Positions 43,199 to 53,300 of a stretch of 64,000 bases of DNA are shown here, piece after piece. The position numbers and the translations under genes are program-made. Source of the DNA: Anaerocolumna xylanovorans DSM 12503 (GTDB taxonomy: Bacteria; Bacillota; Clostridia; Lachnospirales; Lachnospiraceae); contig NZ_FRFD01000011.1 of assembly GCF_900143645.1 (NCBI RefSeq), positions 124,001 through 188,000 on the forward strand. Direction: 5' to 3'. Below the pieces are notes generated by a model. The model saw only the letters and a program-made list of their open reading frames with translations, ran no database searches and was not told where the DNA came from. The number at the start of each line of letters is the position of its first letter. Position 1 is the stretch's first letter.

Positions 43199-43303
43199 CT
43201 ACTTTTTGCCCTCTGAACCACATTTCGTCATCATTATTACCGTCTCCACATGGCTTGAGAGGACAGTATTGATGTCATTAGAACCCTCAGTCGGTGGAAA
43301 CAT
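43199..43303 (-). pseudogene. Orphan C-terminal fragment resembling RlmD/RumA methyltransferases
   Basis: A 34-codon frame reads MFPPTEGSNDINTVLSSHVE followed by TVIMMTKCGS and stops. The MFP..(x)HVETV pattern is the conserved last ~20 residues of RlmD-type uracil methyltransferases, as in the intact gene 1.2 kb upstream (MFPWTGHVETVVLMS). An insert of about 14 residues breaks the motif. There is no start context or upstream domain. The remaining intergenic DNA 42962-43450 shows no gene. Confidence 0.5.
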
Positions 43304-43450
43304 ATTGATTGATTTTTAAATCCATTGTTTATTTATAAACTAATTAATGATTCTTATAGAAAACGGCATATCTCAAAATCTGATTATCTAGATTTTTTAA
43401 GATATACCGCTTCCTTTCAATCGTAGTATAAAATAGCTTTTATTTTATTA

Positions 43451-43942
43451 TTATAGTTTGCATTTGAGCCAGTAATAAAATTCATCCGTTTCATGTGTCT
43501 TTTCAAAACCAAGCTTCTCGAGTACACATATAGATGCAATATTATCTTTTTCTGTTTCTGCGATGACACCTGCAACCCCCATTTCATTGAGTGCCCAAAT
43601 GATAAGACGTCCACTTCCCTCAGTTGCATATCCGCAACTTTGCATATTATCACATATGCCATAACCTATCTCCACATAACCGAGATCATTAGGTGTACCT
43701 TTAAATAGGCCGCCGCCTATAACTCTGTTATCTGACTTGTCATAATAAGTCCAAGTCCTGTACCAGATTAAGTCCTCTTTTTTAAATTTGCCCTCATCGG
43801 CAAGTGCGTTGTGATAACGATATGCACCACAAAAGTCTTTAGCCAGCTCATCACCATTTTCGGCAGACAGGCACATGGCTTCGTAAGTTTCACAAATCAA
43901 TAGTAAACGTTCTGTTTCCAATTTTAATTTTAAATCACACAT
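43451..43942 (-). CDS. GNAT acetyltransferase, RimJ/RimL type
   Basis: 163 aa: the start KLETERLLL is typical of RimJ/RimL-like acetyltransferases. It is followed by GYVEIGYGICDNMQSCGYATEG (motif A with the CoA loop, here QSCGYATEG) and the late NIASICVLEKLGFEK (motif B). These enzymes N-acetylate ribosomal proteins, amino acids or drugs; the substrate is not evident. AAGGAG lies close before the ATG. It is monocistronic as far as can be seen, and unrelated in base use to the GNAT of the GC-rich island. Confidence 0.9.
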   Translation of the reverse strand: MCDLKLKLETERLLLICETYEAMCLSAENGDELAKDFCGAYRYHNALADEGKFKKEDLIWYRTWTYYDKSDNRVIGGGLFKGTPNDLGYVEIGYGICDNMQSCGYATEGSGRLIIWALNEMGVAGVIAETEKDNIASICVLEKLGFEKTHETDEFYYWLKCKL

Positions 43943-44070
43943 ATATGCTCCTTCTCATTGATCTTTGCTAATTAATAATTTTTAAAATACTGCTAATATT
44001 GCAGATATTTAATCAAAATCCTCCGCACTGAAGGTATTAGATTGTCCCTAACTTATGAGACATTCAAGCA

Positions 44071-44106
44071 AAAAGCCATAGTATATACTTATATATACTA
44101 TGGCAG
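44071..44106 (-). terminator. Perfect hairpin, probable terminator
   Basis: GCCATAGTATATA (44075-44087), a 4-nt loop and TATATACTATGGC (44092-44104) form a perfect 13-bp stem. On the minus strand it is followed by TTTTTGC. It is about 350 bp downstream of the rlmD stop, so it may end that transcript. The intervening 44107-44451 contains no convincing gene. Confidence 0.65.
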
Positions 44107-44451
44107 TAAGATCAATGAAAAGAATCAGCCACATCTATAAAAGGATATACTTCTAGCCATAAAAATGGATAAAAATTATATTCTTTTTTATTGACATGGC
44201 ATTCCCTCGCTTTAATAATTATATAATATTTATACCATATAATTATTTTTAAGTCAAATGTATTATTTCCAAATTGCTTCCATCATATTGACATCTAACC
44301 TGTCTCCTCAACTCTATCCATTTTTATGAGGTGGATATGTTCTCCCAAACAATAAAAATAAGGGTTTCCCGGCACAGGAACCTCCGCTCTCATACTACTG
44401 TGAAAATCCCAATGCTTGGAATCCCTTTATTTTAAGCCTTTTTAGCCCTAT

Positions 44452-45837
44452 CTATTTCTGCATCCTTGACATCAATACCACTGTCTCCACGTGTCCCGTC
44501 CAAGGGAACATGTCCACCGGTACTGCTTTTTCTGCCTTATATCCTTTCTTAGTCAGATATTCTACATCTCTTTGCAAGGTCACAGGGTTACATGAAATAT
44601 AAACCACCTTCTTAGGCTTTAGAATAGCCAGTGAGTCCAGGAATTTTTCATCGCTTCCGGCTCTTGGCGGGTCCATAAATACAATATCCACGGTTTCTTT
44701 TTGCTGTGCCAGCTGTGCCATGAATTCACCTGCATCTTTCAGATAGAATTGAATATTGGAGGTTTCATTCCGCTTTGCATTTACCTTTGCATCTGCTACG
44801 GCATCTTTGTTTAGCTCCACACCAATTACTTTGGCGGCTTTATCGGAAGCTATCAGACCTATGGTTCCGATGCCGCAATAAGCATCCAGTACCGTTTCCT
44901 TTCCTGTCAGCTTTGCCATATCAATTGCAAGGCGGTAAAGTTTTTCTGTCTGGGTAGGGTTTACCTGGTAAAAGGATTTGGGAGATATACGGAATACCTT
45001 CTCACATAAAGTATCTTCAATAAATCCTCTCCCATAGATTACCTGCTCCTTATCTCCTAGAATCATACTGGTATTCTTATTATTAACATTTACCACAATT
45101 GTCGATATTTCCGGGTGCAGCTGCCTGATTGCTTTAACAAAGTTATTTTTTGAAGGAAAGATGGGAGAACCAATTACTAATACTACCATGATTTCCTTGC
45201 TGTGATATCCCGTTCGAATCAGGACATGGCGCAGCAATCCATAACCAGTATCCTCATCATAAGTCTTGATTTTAAAGGACTTTAACAGTCCGCGTATGGA
45301 GACTATAATCTCGTCTGCTTTCGAATTATGAATCATACAACTATCAATCGGCACCACCCTGTGGGTGCCTTCTTCATATACACCGGATATGGCATTTCCT
45401 CTGCGGTCCCGGTCAAATACCACATGCACTTTGTTGCGGTAGTGGGTCGGGTCTTCCATTCCAACAATAGGCTCTACCGGACAATACTGGGCTAACAAAT
45501 CCTTTACCAGCTTTTGCTTTTCTGCTAAATGCTCTTTATAGCTCTTTTCATAAATCCGACAGCTGCCGCAGTCTCTTCTGTAAGGACAGGCTCCTTCTGG
45601 CTGGTTCCTTCCCTTATTGCTTTTATCTCTGCTTTTGCCTGTATCTTTTCCTGTATTTGGCCTTATATTGTTTCCTGCAATATTGATTTTCCCGGTTTTA
45701 TGCTCTATGTTATGCTTTGCCTTATTTCCCGTACTGTTTTCTTTCTTGTCTCCTATAGCTTTTTCTTTATAGCTCCCTGCACTCTTTACCTTATCTTTTA
45801 TCTTATTTATTTCTTTATTTTCATTTTTTCGTACCAT
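44452..45837 (-). CDS. rlmD: 23S rRNA (uracil-C5)-methyltransferase RlmD-type
   Basis: 461 aa. Residues 1-80 are a Lys/Asn-rich, low-complexity tail. Then come the Fe-S cysteines (CPYRRDCGSC), and the class I methyltransferase core with VLDAYCGIGTIGL (SAM), FMDPPRAGSD, and the catalytic Cys in YISCNPVTLQRD, ending MFPWTGHVETVVLMS. It methylates a uracil of 23S rRNA (U1939 in E. coli; some Bacillota members do U747 as well). There is no recognisable TRAM domain, and the basic tail may take over RNA binding. Gene symbol by family; exact position methylated not determinable. Confidence 0.88.
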   Translation of the reverse strand: MVRKNENKEINKIKDKVKSAGSYKEKAIGDKKENSTGNKAKHNIEHKTGKINIAGNNIRPNTGKDTGKSRDKSNKGRNQPEGACPYRRDCGSCRIYEKSYKEHLAEKQKLVKDLLAQYCPVEPIVGMEDPTHYRNKVHVVFDRDRRGNAISGVYEEGTHRVVPIDSCMIHNSKADEIIVSIRGLLKSFKIKTYDEDTGYGLLRHVLIRTGYHSKEIMVVLVIGSPIFPSKNNFVKAIRQLHPEISTIVVNVNNKNTSMILGDKEQVIYGRGFIEDTLCEKVFRISPKSFYQVNPTQTEKLYRLAIDMAKLTGKETVLDAYCGIGTIGLIASDKAAKVIGVELNKDAVADAKVNAKRNETSNIQFYLKDAGEFMAQLAQQKETVDIVFMDPPRAGSDEKFLDSLAILKPKKVVYISCNPVTLQRDVEYLTKKGYKAEKAVPVDMFPWTGHVETVVLMSRMQK

Positions 45838-45940
45838 GTATTTTAACCTCTTTCCTTAATCTCCAATCTTTGATTGGAGATTTGTTAATTGGCAGTTGAA
45901 AAAAATTTCAAACTAACTCCTTGCATGAATGTCATAAATC

Positions 45941-46858
45941 CTATATCCCTCGGTAATCAAAAGCAGGAATAAAGCTTTCCGATGCTGTTTCACCCTCCTG
46001 GATAAAGCCATTTTCAACCCCCAACTCTAATGCATAGTCCACTAAGGCCTCATATTCCTTTTCTGTTACCTTACGGTTAATCTCCGGATATTCTTTTACC
46101 TGTTCAAGCGGTGTGTACTGGTTCATTATGCTGATGTAAATGGTATCTTTATAGGTTTCATACAAGTATTTTATGATTTTCTTGGAATCCGCCAGTCCAC
46201 CCGGTAACAGTAAATGCCTTACGATTACACCTTTTCTCATGATTTCTTCTTCAAATACCGCTTCTCCTGTCTGACGAACCATTTCTTCTAATGCCTGGGA
46301 GGCTGCTTCAAAATAATCCCTGCACCCTGAATAACGGTATGCCATTTCTTGTCCATAATATTTGAAATCCGGCAGGTATATATCCACAACTCCTTCCAGC
46401 ATTTTAACAGTTTCCACACTTTCATACCCGCTGCTGTTATAAACTACCGGTATATGAAGCCCTCCTTCCTTGGCCCGTCCAATGGCTTTTATAATGGAGG
46501 GTACATAATGGCCGGGAGTTACCAAGTTAATATTATGGGCTTTTTGCTCCTGAAGCTCCAGAAAGATTTCTGCCAGCCGGTCTGTTGTTATTATCTTTCC
46601 AGCCAGGTTCCTGGAGATATCATAGTTCTGGCAATATACACATCCCAAGGAACAGCCGGAAAAGAATACCGTCCCGGAGCCTTTCCTGCCGGATATACAG
46701 GGTTCTTCCCAATGATGAAGCGCTGCCCTTGCGGCTGTTATCTCTGCCCCGGCCCTGCAATAGCCGACCTTTCCGTCCAAACGGCTTATATGGCAGTTCC
46801 TCGGACATAGAGTACAATCTCTATAATATTCATCTTCCCTTATTTGCTTTCTATCCAT
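45941..46858 (-). CDS. PflA-like radical SAM protein
   Basis: 305 aa. It begins with a Cys-rich segment (CTLCPRNCHISRLDGKVGYC) and has the radical SAM motif SGCSLGCVYCQNYDIS (Cys 69, 73, 76). This layout matches the group of PflA-homologous radical SAM proteins (PIRSF004869) of unknown substrate, found widely in anaerobes. It is cytosolic and oxygen-sensitive by family. It is upstream of rlmD on the same strand with a ~100-bp gap and may share its transcript. No glycyl-radical enzyme gene is next to it in this window. Confidence 0.88.
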   Translation of the reverse strand: MDRKQIREDEYYRDCTLCPRNCHISRLDGKVGYCRAGAEITAARAALHHWEEPCISGRKGSGTVFFSGCSLGCVYCQNYDISRNLAGKIITTDRLAEIFLELQEQKAHNINLVTPGHYVPSIIKAIGRAKEGGLHIPVVYNSSGYESVETVKMLEGVVDIYLPDFKYYGQEMAYRYSGCRDYFEAASQALEEMVRQTGEAVFEEEIMRKGVIVRHLLLPGGLADSKKIIKYLYETYKDTIYISIMNQYTPLEQVKEYPEINRKVTEKEYEALVDYALELGVENGFIQEGETASESFIPAFDYRGI

Positions 46859-47122
46859 TCTTTTACGCTTCTTTTCTATCTGGTTTACAGCTTATTTTAC
46901 CTTATTCAAGAAACAAATACAATTGCAAAACATAAGACTCGCGGCAAATCCCCGAAAAGGCTCCTGCATGAAAAAGGGTATTGTCATAAAACAGCCGGCT
47001 TTTCACTTTCCGCTTAGGCTATTTTACAACCATACCTTTTCATTCTATATTTTATATTGTGTTTTCTTTCCTGCTTTAGGCTTATAAATCCACCTTCAAA
47101 AATAATGTCTCCTATTTATTAA

Positions 47123-49618
47123 TTAGATGAACAGATTTACATTGGATTCCTCTGCCTCACCCAGATAGTAACCAACACCGCCGACTTTTACGCCGTCTAT
47201 GAGCTCTTCTTTTCTTAGACCCATGACATCCATTGACATCTGGCAGGCTACAATTTCCACACCATTTCCGACAGCAGTCCTGATGAGACTTTCTAAGGAG
47301 TCCACATTTTTATCATTCATGACCTTGCGGATCATCCTAGCTCCCATTCCCATCATGTTCATATTGGAGAGCTTAAGCTTCTTACTGCCTCTTGGCATCA
47401 TCTTTCCAAACATTGCATCCATAAAGCCCTTTTGCAATTTTACTTTTTCAGGCTTTCTTAAGATATTAAGGCCCCAGAAGGTGAAGAACATGGTTACTTT
47501 TCTTCCCATGGAAGCAGCACCGTTTGCTATGATAAAGGAGGCTATCGCCTTATCCAGATCACCGCTGAATACTACCATTGTCTTATTATTCTTCTCTGTC
47601 ACTGTATGAGCTTCTGCCTTTACTGCATTATCTGCCGCTCCCTTTTTTATGACAGCAGTAATGCCGCCCTTTTCTCTCTGACGTGACAGCAGCTGATTCC
47701 CTGTATTTTTACACCAGGCATTCACATCTTCATAAAATCCGGGGTCAGAGGCATGGATTTCCAGTATTTCTCCGTCTTTTAACTGATCTGCCACTTCTTT
47801 TACGCGAAGCAGAGGACCGGGGCAGCAGATTCCAGTGCAATCCAGTTTTTTATCAATCGCTATCTCCATCTTTTCCTTATCCCCTTCTGTTGTGCTTACT
47901 TCCGGTGTTACCGGTTGCGCTTCTAAGATACCGGCCGCCCTTACTTCTCCTGATAGAATATCCTGCTCTCTTTCTGTCTGATACAAATAATCCTTAGCAC
48001 TTAAATAACCGCCGGTAATATTCTGGACCTGATACCCGTTTTGTGTAAGAATCCGGTCTGCGATATATCCCCTTATGCCTACCTGGCAATACACCACGAC
48101 TTTTTGGCTCTTATCAAGCTCCTCCATGCGGTTTCTTAGTTCATTAAGCGGAAGGCTCACGGCCCCTTCCATATGGCCCAGCTCATATTCCTCCGTATTT
48201 CTTACATCCAGAAGTACAAAGTCCTCTTCACTTTCAAATACCTCATCCCAGGTGGTAATATGGCTGAATCCCTTTCTTATGTTTTCTGCTGCGTATCCCG
48301 CCATATTTACCGGGTCCTTTGCAGAAGAAAAAGGTGGAGCATAGGATAAATCAAGCTTTGTCAGATCCGCCGTAGTTCCCTTAAGGCTCATCACCGTAGA
48401 GATTACATCAATGCGTTTATCAACACCTTCATACCCTGCAGCCTGCGCTCCAAGGATTTTGCCTTCCATATCAAATAAAAGCTTTAATGAAATGTTGAAA
48501 GCCCCCGGATAATAGGAAGCATGGGACATGGGATACAGGTGCACTGTCTTATAATCAATTCCTGCTGCCTTTAATGTTCTTTCATTTGCACCGGTTCTTG
48601 CTGCCGTTAAGTCAAATACCTTGATAATGGAGGTTCCTAAAAAACCCTCAAAAGTTGACGGGATTCCGGCAATATTATCTGCTGCAATCCGTCCCTGTTT
48701 ATTCGCAGGACCTGCTAAGGCAACTGCTGTTTTTCCTCCGGTTACAAAGTCAACTCCTTCTATAGCATCCCCTACTGCATAAATACCTTCTATATTGGTT
48801 TGAAGCCTCTCATTAACCTTGATGTGACCTCTTTCCCCTAATTCGATTCCGCTTGCACGCAAGAATTCTGTATCCGGTCTGACACCCATCGCAAGGATAA
48901 CCATTTCTGCTTCCAGTACTTTGCCGCTTCGTAAATGCACTTTTACACCGCAGTCTGTATCAGTGAATCCGGCGATTCCATCGTTTAAATAAAGGTTAAC
49001 ACCGTTTTGTGCCATCTCCCGTTCTGCCGAAATAACCATATCCTCATCAAAAGGAGCTAAAATATGGGGTGCAGCTTCTACAAGGCAGGTCTTAATTCCT
49101 TTTTCTTTTAAATTCTCGGCCATTTCTACACCGACAAAACCTCCCCCGATTACAACAGCACCGGACGGTTTCTTTTCTTCTACAAAGGCTTTGATTTTAT
49201 CCGTATCCGGAACGTTTCTTAAAGTATAAATACGGTTGTTCTCTATGCCGGAAATATTCGGTCTTAGTGCCTTAGCTCCCGGTGACAAAATAAGGTTATC
49301 GAAATTCTCCTCATACACTCCTCTGTCCTTACTCTTAATGGTAACACAACTTTTTGCAGTATCTACTGCTATAACCTCGCTGTTTATCCTGACATCAATA
49401 CGGAATCTGTCCTTCATCGCCTGGGGCGTCTGTACCAACAGTTTTTCCCTTTCTTCTATGGTGCCTCCGATATAGTAAGGAAGACCGCAGTTAGCATAAG
49501 AGATATAGTTATCTCTCTCAAACATAATAATTTCAATATTTTCGTCCAGTCTTCTAAGACGTGCAGCAGCAGATGCCCCTCCTGCAACGCCTCCAACTAT
49601 CAATACTTTCTTAGCCAT
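47123..49618 (-). CDS. CoA-disulfide reductase-like fusion with rhodanese, TusA and DsrE-like domains
   Basis: 831 aa. Domain order: FAD/NAD(P)-binding disulfide reductase (1-450; GGVAGG at 9-14, active Cys44 in YANCGLPY), rhodanese (~460-550; catalytic Cys in VVYCQVGIRG), linker, TusA-like sulfur carrier (~600-680; LDCTGICCPGPL), and a DsrE/DsrF-like C-terminus (~690-831; FSGDLDKAIASFIIANGAA). Proteins of this kind move persulfide sulfur and reduce CoA-persulfide or polysulfide with NADH. All four parts have intact key residues. It is 154 bp downstream of an ArsR gene with spaced cysteines, which likely controls it. Confidence 0.92.
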   Translation of the reverse strand: MAKKVLIVGGVAGGASAAARLRRLDENIEIIMFERDNYISYANCGLPYYIGGTIEEREKLLVQTPQAMKDRFRIDVRINSEVIAVDTAKSCVTIKSKDRGVYEENFDNLILSPGAKALRPNISGIENNRIYTLRNVPDTDKIKAFVEEKKPSGAVVIGGGFVGVEMAENLKEKGIKTCLVEAAPHILAPFDEDMVISAEREMAQNGVNLYLNDGIAGFTDTDCGVKVHLRSGKVLEAEMVILAMGVRPDTEFLRASGIELGERGHIKVNERLQTNIEGIYAVGDAIEGVDFVTGGKTAVALAGPANKQGRIAADNIAGIPSTFEGFLGTSIIKVFDLTAARTGANERTLKAAGIDYKTVHLYPMSHASYYPGAFNISLKLLFDMEGKILGAQAAGYEGVDKRIDVISTVMSLKGTTADLTKLDLSYAPPFSSAKDPVNMAGYAAENIRKGFSHITTWDEVFESEEDFVLLDVRNTEEYELGHMEGAVSLPLNELRNRMEELDKSQKVVVYCQVGIRGYIADRILTQNGYQVQNITGGYLSAKDYLYQTEREQDILSGEVRAAGILEAQPVTPEVSTTEGDKEKMEIAIDKKLDCTGICCPGPLLRVKEVADQLKDGEILEIHASDPGFYEDVNAWCKNTGNQLLSRQREKGGITAVIKKGAADNAVKAEAHTVTEKNNKTMVVFSGDLDKAIASFIIANGAASMGRKVTMFFTFWGLNILRKPEKVKLQKGFMDAMFGKMMPRGSKKLKLSNMNMMGMGARMIRKVMNDKNVDSLESLIRTAVGNGVEIVACQMSMDVMGLRKEELIDGVKVGGVGYYLGEAEESNVNLFI

Positions 49619-49772
49619 TGCTTTTTCCGCACCTAAGAACTTCCTTAAATGCCGCCATATTATATTGAAGCAAAAGAATCTTTATGGCATCCTTTCTTTT
49701 TTCATTTTCTTCTGCCCTTTGCCACTTTAGTCGTAGTCTTTAATGCTGCTTTTTTTATTAACAATTTGACCA

Positions 49773-50060
49773 TTAATCAACTTCTTTGGTTAATATTCTG
49801 ATTAAATCAGCAACCCTTTCATCACTGACTCTGTAGTAAATCTCAAGTCCTTCCCTTCGGCCTTCTATTATGCCCGCTGCCTTTAACTTCTGCAAATGCT
49901 GGGATACGGTAGATTGGGGTGCTTTTAAGCAGGAATGCATATAATTCACATTACATTCTCCTTTCTCCAACAGTCCGCTGACGATACAAAGGCGCACCGG
50001 ATGCGCAAGTACTTTAAGTATTTCTGCCGCTTCCGTATAACGATTAATGTTATTATCCAT
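49773..50060 (-). CDS. ArsR-family regulator, probable reactive-sulfur sensor
   Basis: 95 aa winged-helix repressor: LKVLAHPVRLCIVSGLLEKGE at the N-terminus and the recognition helix APQSTVSQHLQKLKAAGIIEG. Cysteines at 25, 36 and 44 replace the ELCVC metal site of arsenic sensors. Such spacing is closer to persulfide-sensing BigR/SqrR-like proteins. It lies directly upstream of the CoA-disulfide reductase fusion and is presumably autoregulated; an AT-rich repeat (ATATATTACGATATATTAAT) precedes the gene. Ligand by analogy. Confidence 0.88.
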   Translation of the reverse strand: MDNNINRYTEAAEILKVLAHPVRLCIVSGLLEKGECNVNYMHSCLKAPQSTVSQHLQKLKAAGIIEGRREGLEIYYRVSDERVADLIRILTKEVD

Positions 50061-50186
50061 TGCTACTCCTTTTACAATTTTAGTACAAGATTGTCAAATA
50101 TAAATCATAATATTTATATATTACGATATATTAATATATATGTCAACATTTCAATTTTATTTCCAGATATTTATTATTTTTCTATA

Positions 50187-50228
50187 AGAAAAAGCCTCTT
50201 AAAGGCTTTCGTATCCTTTAAGAGGCTT
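50187..50228 (-). terminator. Terminator after the Big_2 surface protein gene
   Basis: AAGCCTCTTAAAGG (50192-50205) pairs perfectly with CCTTTAAGAGGCTT (50215-50228); on the minus strand TTTTTC follows. It is 120 bp after the stop of the 1282-aa protein. The interval 50229-50348 reads PLAPKGFVYLATVKAE and a stop on the minus strand, possibly a small gene relic. Confidence 0.8.
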
Positions 50229-50348
50229 GATATGCTTTATTCTGCTTTTACCGTAGCAAGATACACGAAACCTTTTGGTGCAAGGGGGTAGTATATCAAA
50301 GACTGCAGTTTATGGGGCTAATGGCCGTAAGGCCTTATTATGGTATTT

Positions 50349-53300
50349 CTACTTTATTTTCTTTACCGTTACTTTACAGGTTAAACGTCTGCCATTTACA
50401 GTCGCTATTACTGTTGTTGTCCCTATCCTTCTTGTGCTTACCACGCCATTATTGACAATAGCAACTTCCGAATCTGTAACATCCCAGGTTACACCGCTTG
50501 ATATTCCCAGTACCATTAATGTGTAGTTTGAGTATTGCTCCAATACAAGATTCGTAGAATTTAATCCGACAACCGTTACCTTTGTGGTTGCTGTCTTTCC
50601 GGATTCTGTCATTACTGTAACATTGGCAATTCCCGGTTTTCTGGCCGTAAGCTTGCCGGAAGTTGTTACCGTAGCAACTGTTCTGTTATCACTTGCCCAG
50701 CTGGCTGAATCTGTTGAAGTAGAAGGATTCATTGCCTTTTGCAATACTGAAGTTTCTCCTACCACCATAGTCAGATTCTGATTCAATACTGTGACACTGT
50801 TCGCCGGAACACGAGGCTGAACAATGACATAACAGATGGAGTATCTTCCGCTGTTATCCTTGGCAGATGCCTTAATCGTTGCATTTCCCGCTTTTAAGGC
50901 TGTGACCTTACCGGAAGAATCTACAATGGCAATAGATTCATCGCTGGACTTCCAAAAAACGGTCTTATAAGTTGCATTTGTCGGTTTTACCGTAGCTTTC
51001 AGGGTAAAGTTTTTGCCAACTATCGTTGTTACCGCAGTTCTGTTTAAAGTAATAGAAGATGCATTCCTTACTACTCTAATCTGTACTATCGCCTTTTCAC
51101 CGCTTCCATCGGTTGCTGCTGCCGTAACATTTACTGTTCCTAAAGCCTTGCCTGCTATATTACCTTTTTGGTCTACCGTTACAATTTTGGAATTGCTGGT
51201 AGTCCATTTTATCTTTGGATTGCTGGCTGCATTTGTTTTTACCTTTGCCACCAGAGTATAGTTTTTTCCAAGTCCAAGCTTAAGGCTGGTTTTATTCAAG
51301 GTAACGCTCGTAACTCTCTCTATTACAGTTACCGTACAAAAGGAAGTGAATTTGCCGTCCGAAGTTTTACAGGTTATAACTGCCGTACCGCCTTTTATTC
51401 CCTTTACTCTTCCGCTGGTGGATACTGTGGCAACACTGGTCTTTGAGCTGACCCAAACAATGCTCACTTCATCGGCTGCAGCACTTGGCTTAACAGATGC
51501 CTTTAAATCAAAATAATCGCCGATTACCAATGTTTTCTCTGTATAATTAAGTATTACTCCTGTTGCCTCTGCTTTGACCGTTACCGTACAGTACAAAATA
51601 CTGCCTGTTGAGGTGGTTGCGGTTATTATAGTTTTTCCGGCTGCTTTTGCTGTTATAGTACCATTATTGTCCACAGAGGCAATGGTTGCATCCAGCGAAC
51701 TCCAGGTTAGGGTATAGTCTGTTGCAGTTGCAGGTATAGGTGTTACTTTTATGGTATAGGTCTTTCCGATATAAAGCTCTAAGCTTGTGACATCAAAGGC
51801 CAGACCTGTCGCTTTTTCCTTTACTGTTATTGTACAAGTGGACATATAGAGCCCATCTGCAGTTTTTAAAATAATAACTGCCGTACCAGCCGCCACGGCC
51901 TTAACATTTCCTTTTGCATCCACACTGACAATACTGGAATCCGAAGTGCTCCAGACAACATCCGTATTGGTAGCATTAGTAGGTGTTATGGTATAAGAAA
52001 GCTTTGTGGTATCACCCGTATACATAACTTTCTTGGAATCATCCAGCTTTATTGCCGTTGAAGAAACACCTACTGTTACATTACAAACGGCCGTTGCATC
52101 AGGATTATCTTGCGAAGTTGCAATAATTGAAGTGGAGCCGGAAGTAAGCAATGTGACAAGTCCGGTATCACTTACAGTTGCCACCGCAGGATTGGTAGAC
52201 ATCCAGATAACTTTCTGATTGGTTGCACTAGCAGGTAAAACAGTTGCTCTTAACTGATAGGTTCCGGCTGATTTCATCAGGCTAAGATTCGTCGCCGACA
52301 GAGTAAGACTGCTTACCTTTTGTTTAACAGTAACCTTGGAATATCCGATAATATAATTTTCCGTATTGATTGCCATTACAAGTGCCGTTCCCGGTATATC
52401 CATGGCACTGATATTTACAAGTTCCGAGTTACTGCTGTTTATTTTAACGATTTTTTCATCCGTACTTATCCATTTTACAGGTACGGTTCGTGATATGGCC
52501 GGATCAAAAGTGGCCTTTAAGGTATAGCTTTCTGCGATATTTAATGGCAGCTCTGCGGGTTCTACCTTTATGGAAGTAATCGTTTTGCCGACTGTTATTT
52601 TACATATTGCTTTCTTTACCACACCTGTGGCGGTTGTGATGGAAGCTACAATATATGCCGTTCCTTCGCTTACACCCGTAACTGTACCATCCTTTTTTAC
52701 GGATGCAATGCCGCTTCCATTATTGGTACTTTCATCATAGTCAGCGGTTGGAGTTTTCACGCTATACCACTTCACCTCAGTATTATCACTGGTGGTTTTT
52801 GGCGTAAGCTGCAAGGTCCCGGAAACATAAATATTTGCCTCTGTAAGATTCAGTGAAATACCATCTACTACTGTAAGATTCATGGTGTACTTGGTTCCGT
52901 CAGCCTTTGATATCGTTATAACGGCGTCACCGCTCTTTTTCGCTGTCAGGATTCCGTTGCTAATGCTTGCAATGGAACTGTCACTGGAAACATATGTATA
53001 GGTATCAATTGCAGAATTCAGCAAATTACCGATATTATAAGTATCATTCACATTCATGACCAGATAAGCAGGTATAGCAGGTACTACTTTCAGATTAATT
53101 TTTATATAAGGTACTTTAACCTGGTCCGGAGGGTTCTCCAAATGGTCCGGTATGTACATTGAATCAGCAAAACCCATGATAATATAATCGGCTGCCTTAG
53201 TTGTATTATTAATCGTGATGGAACCGTCTACTTCACTGGCAGTATAAGATATTATTCCTGCCGGATTCGGGATAAGCTGTGGCCCGGAATCCGTTTTATA

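Noticed and set aside
50238..50310. Minus-strand coding-like tail PLAPKGFVYLATVKAE
   Set aside because: Too short to name and without a start; it may be a gene relic, so it is only mentioned with the terminator.
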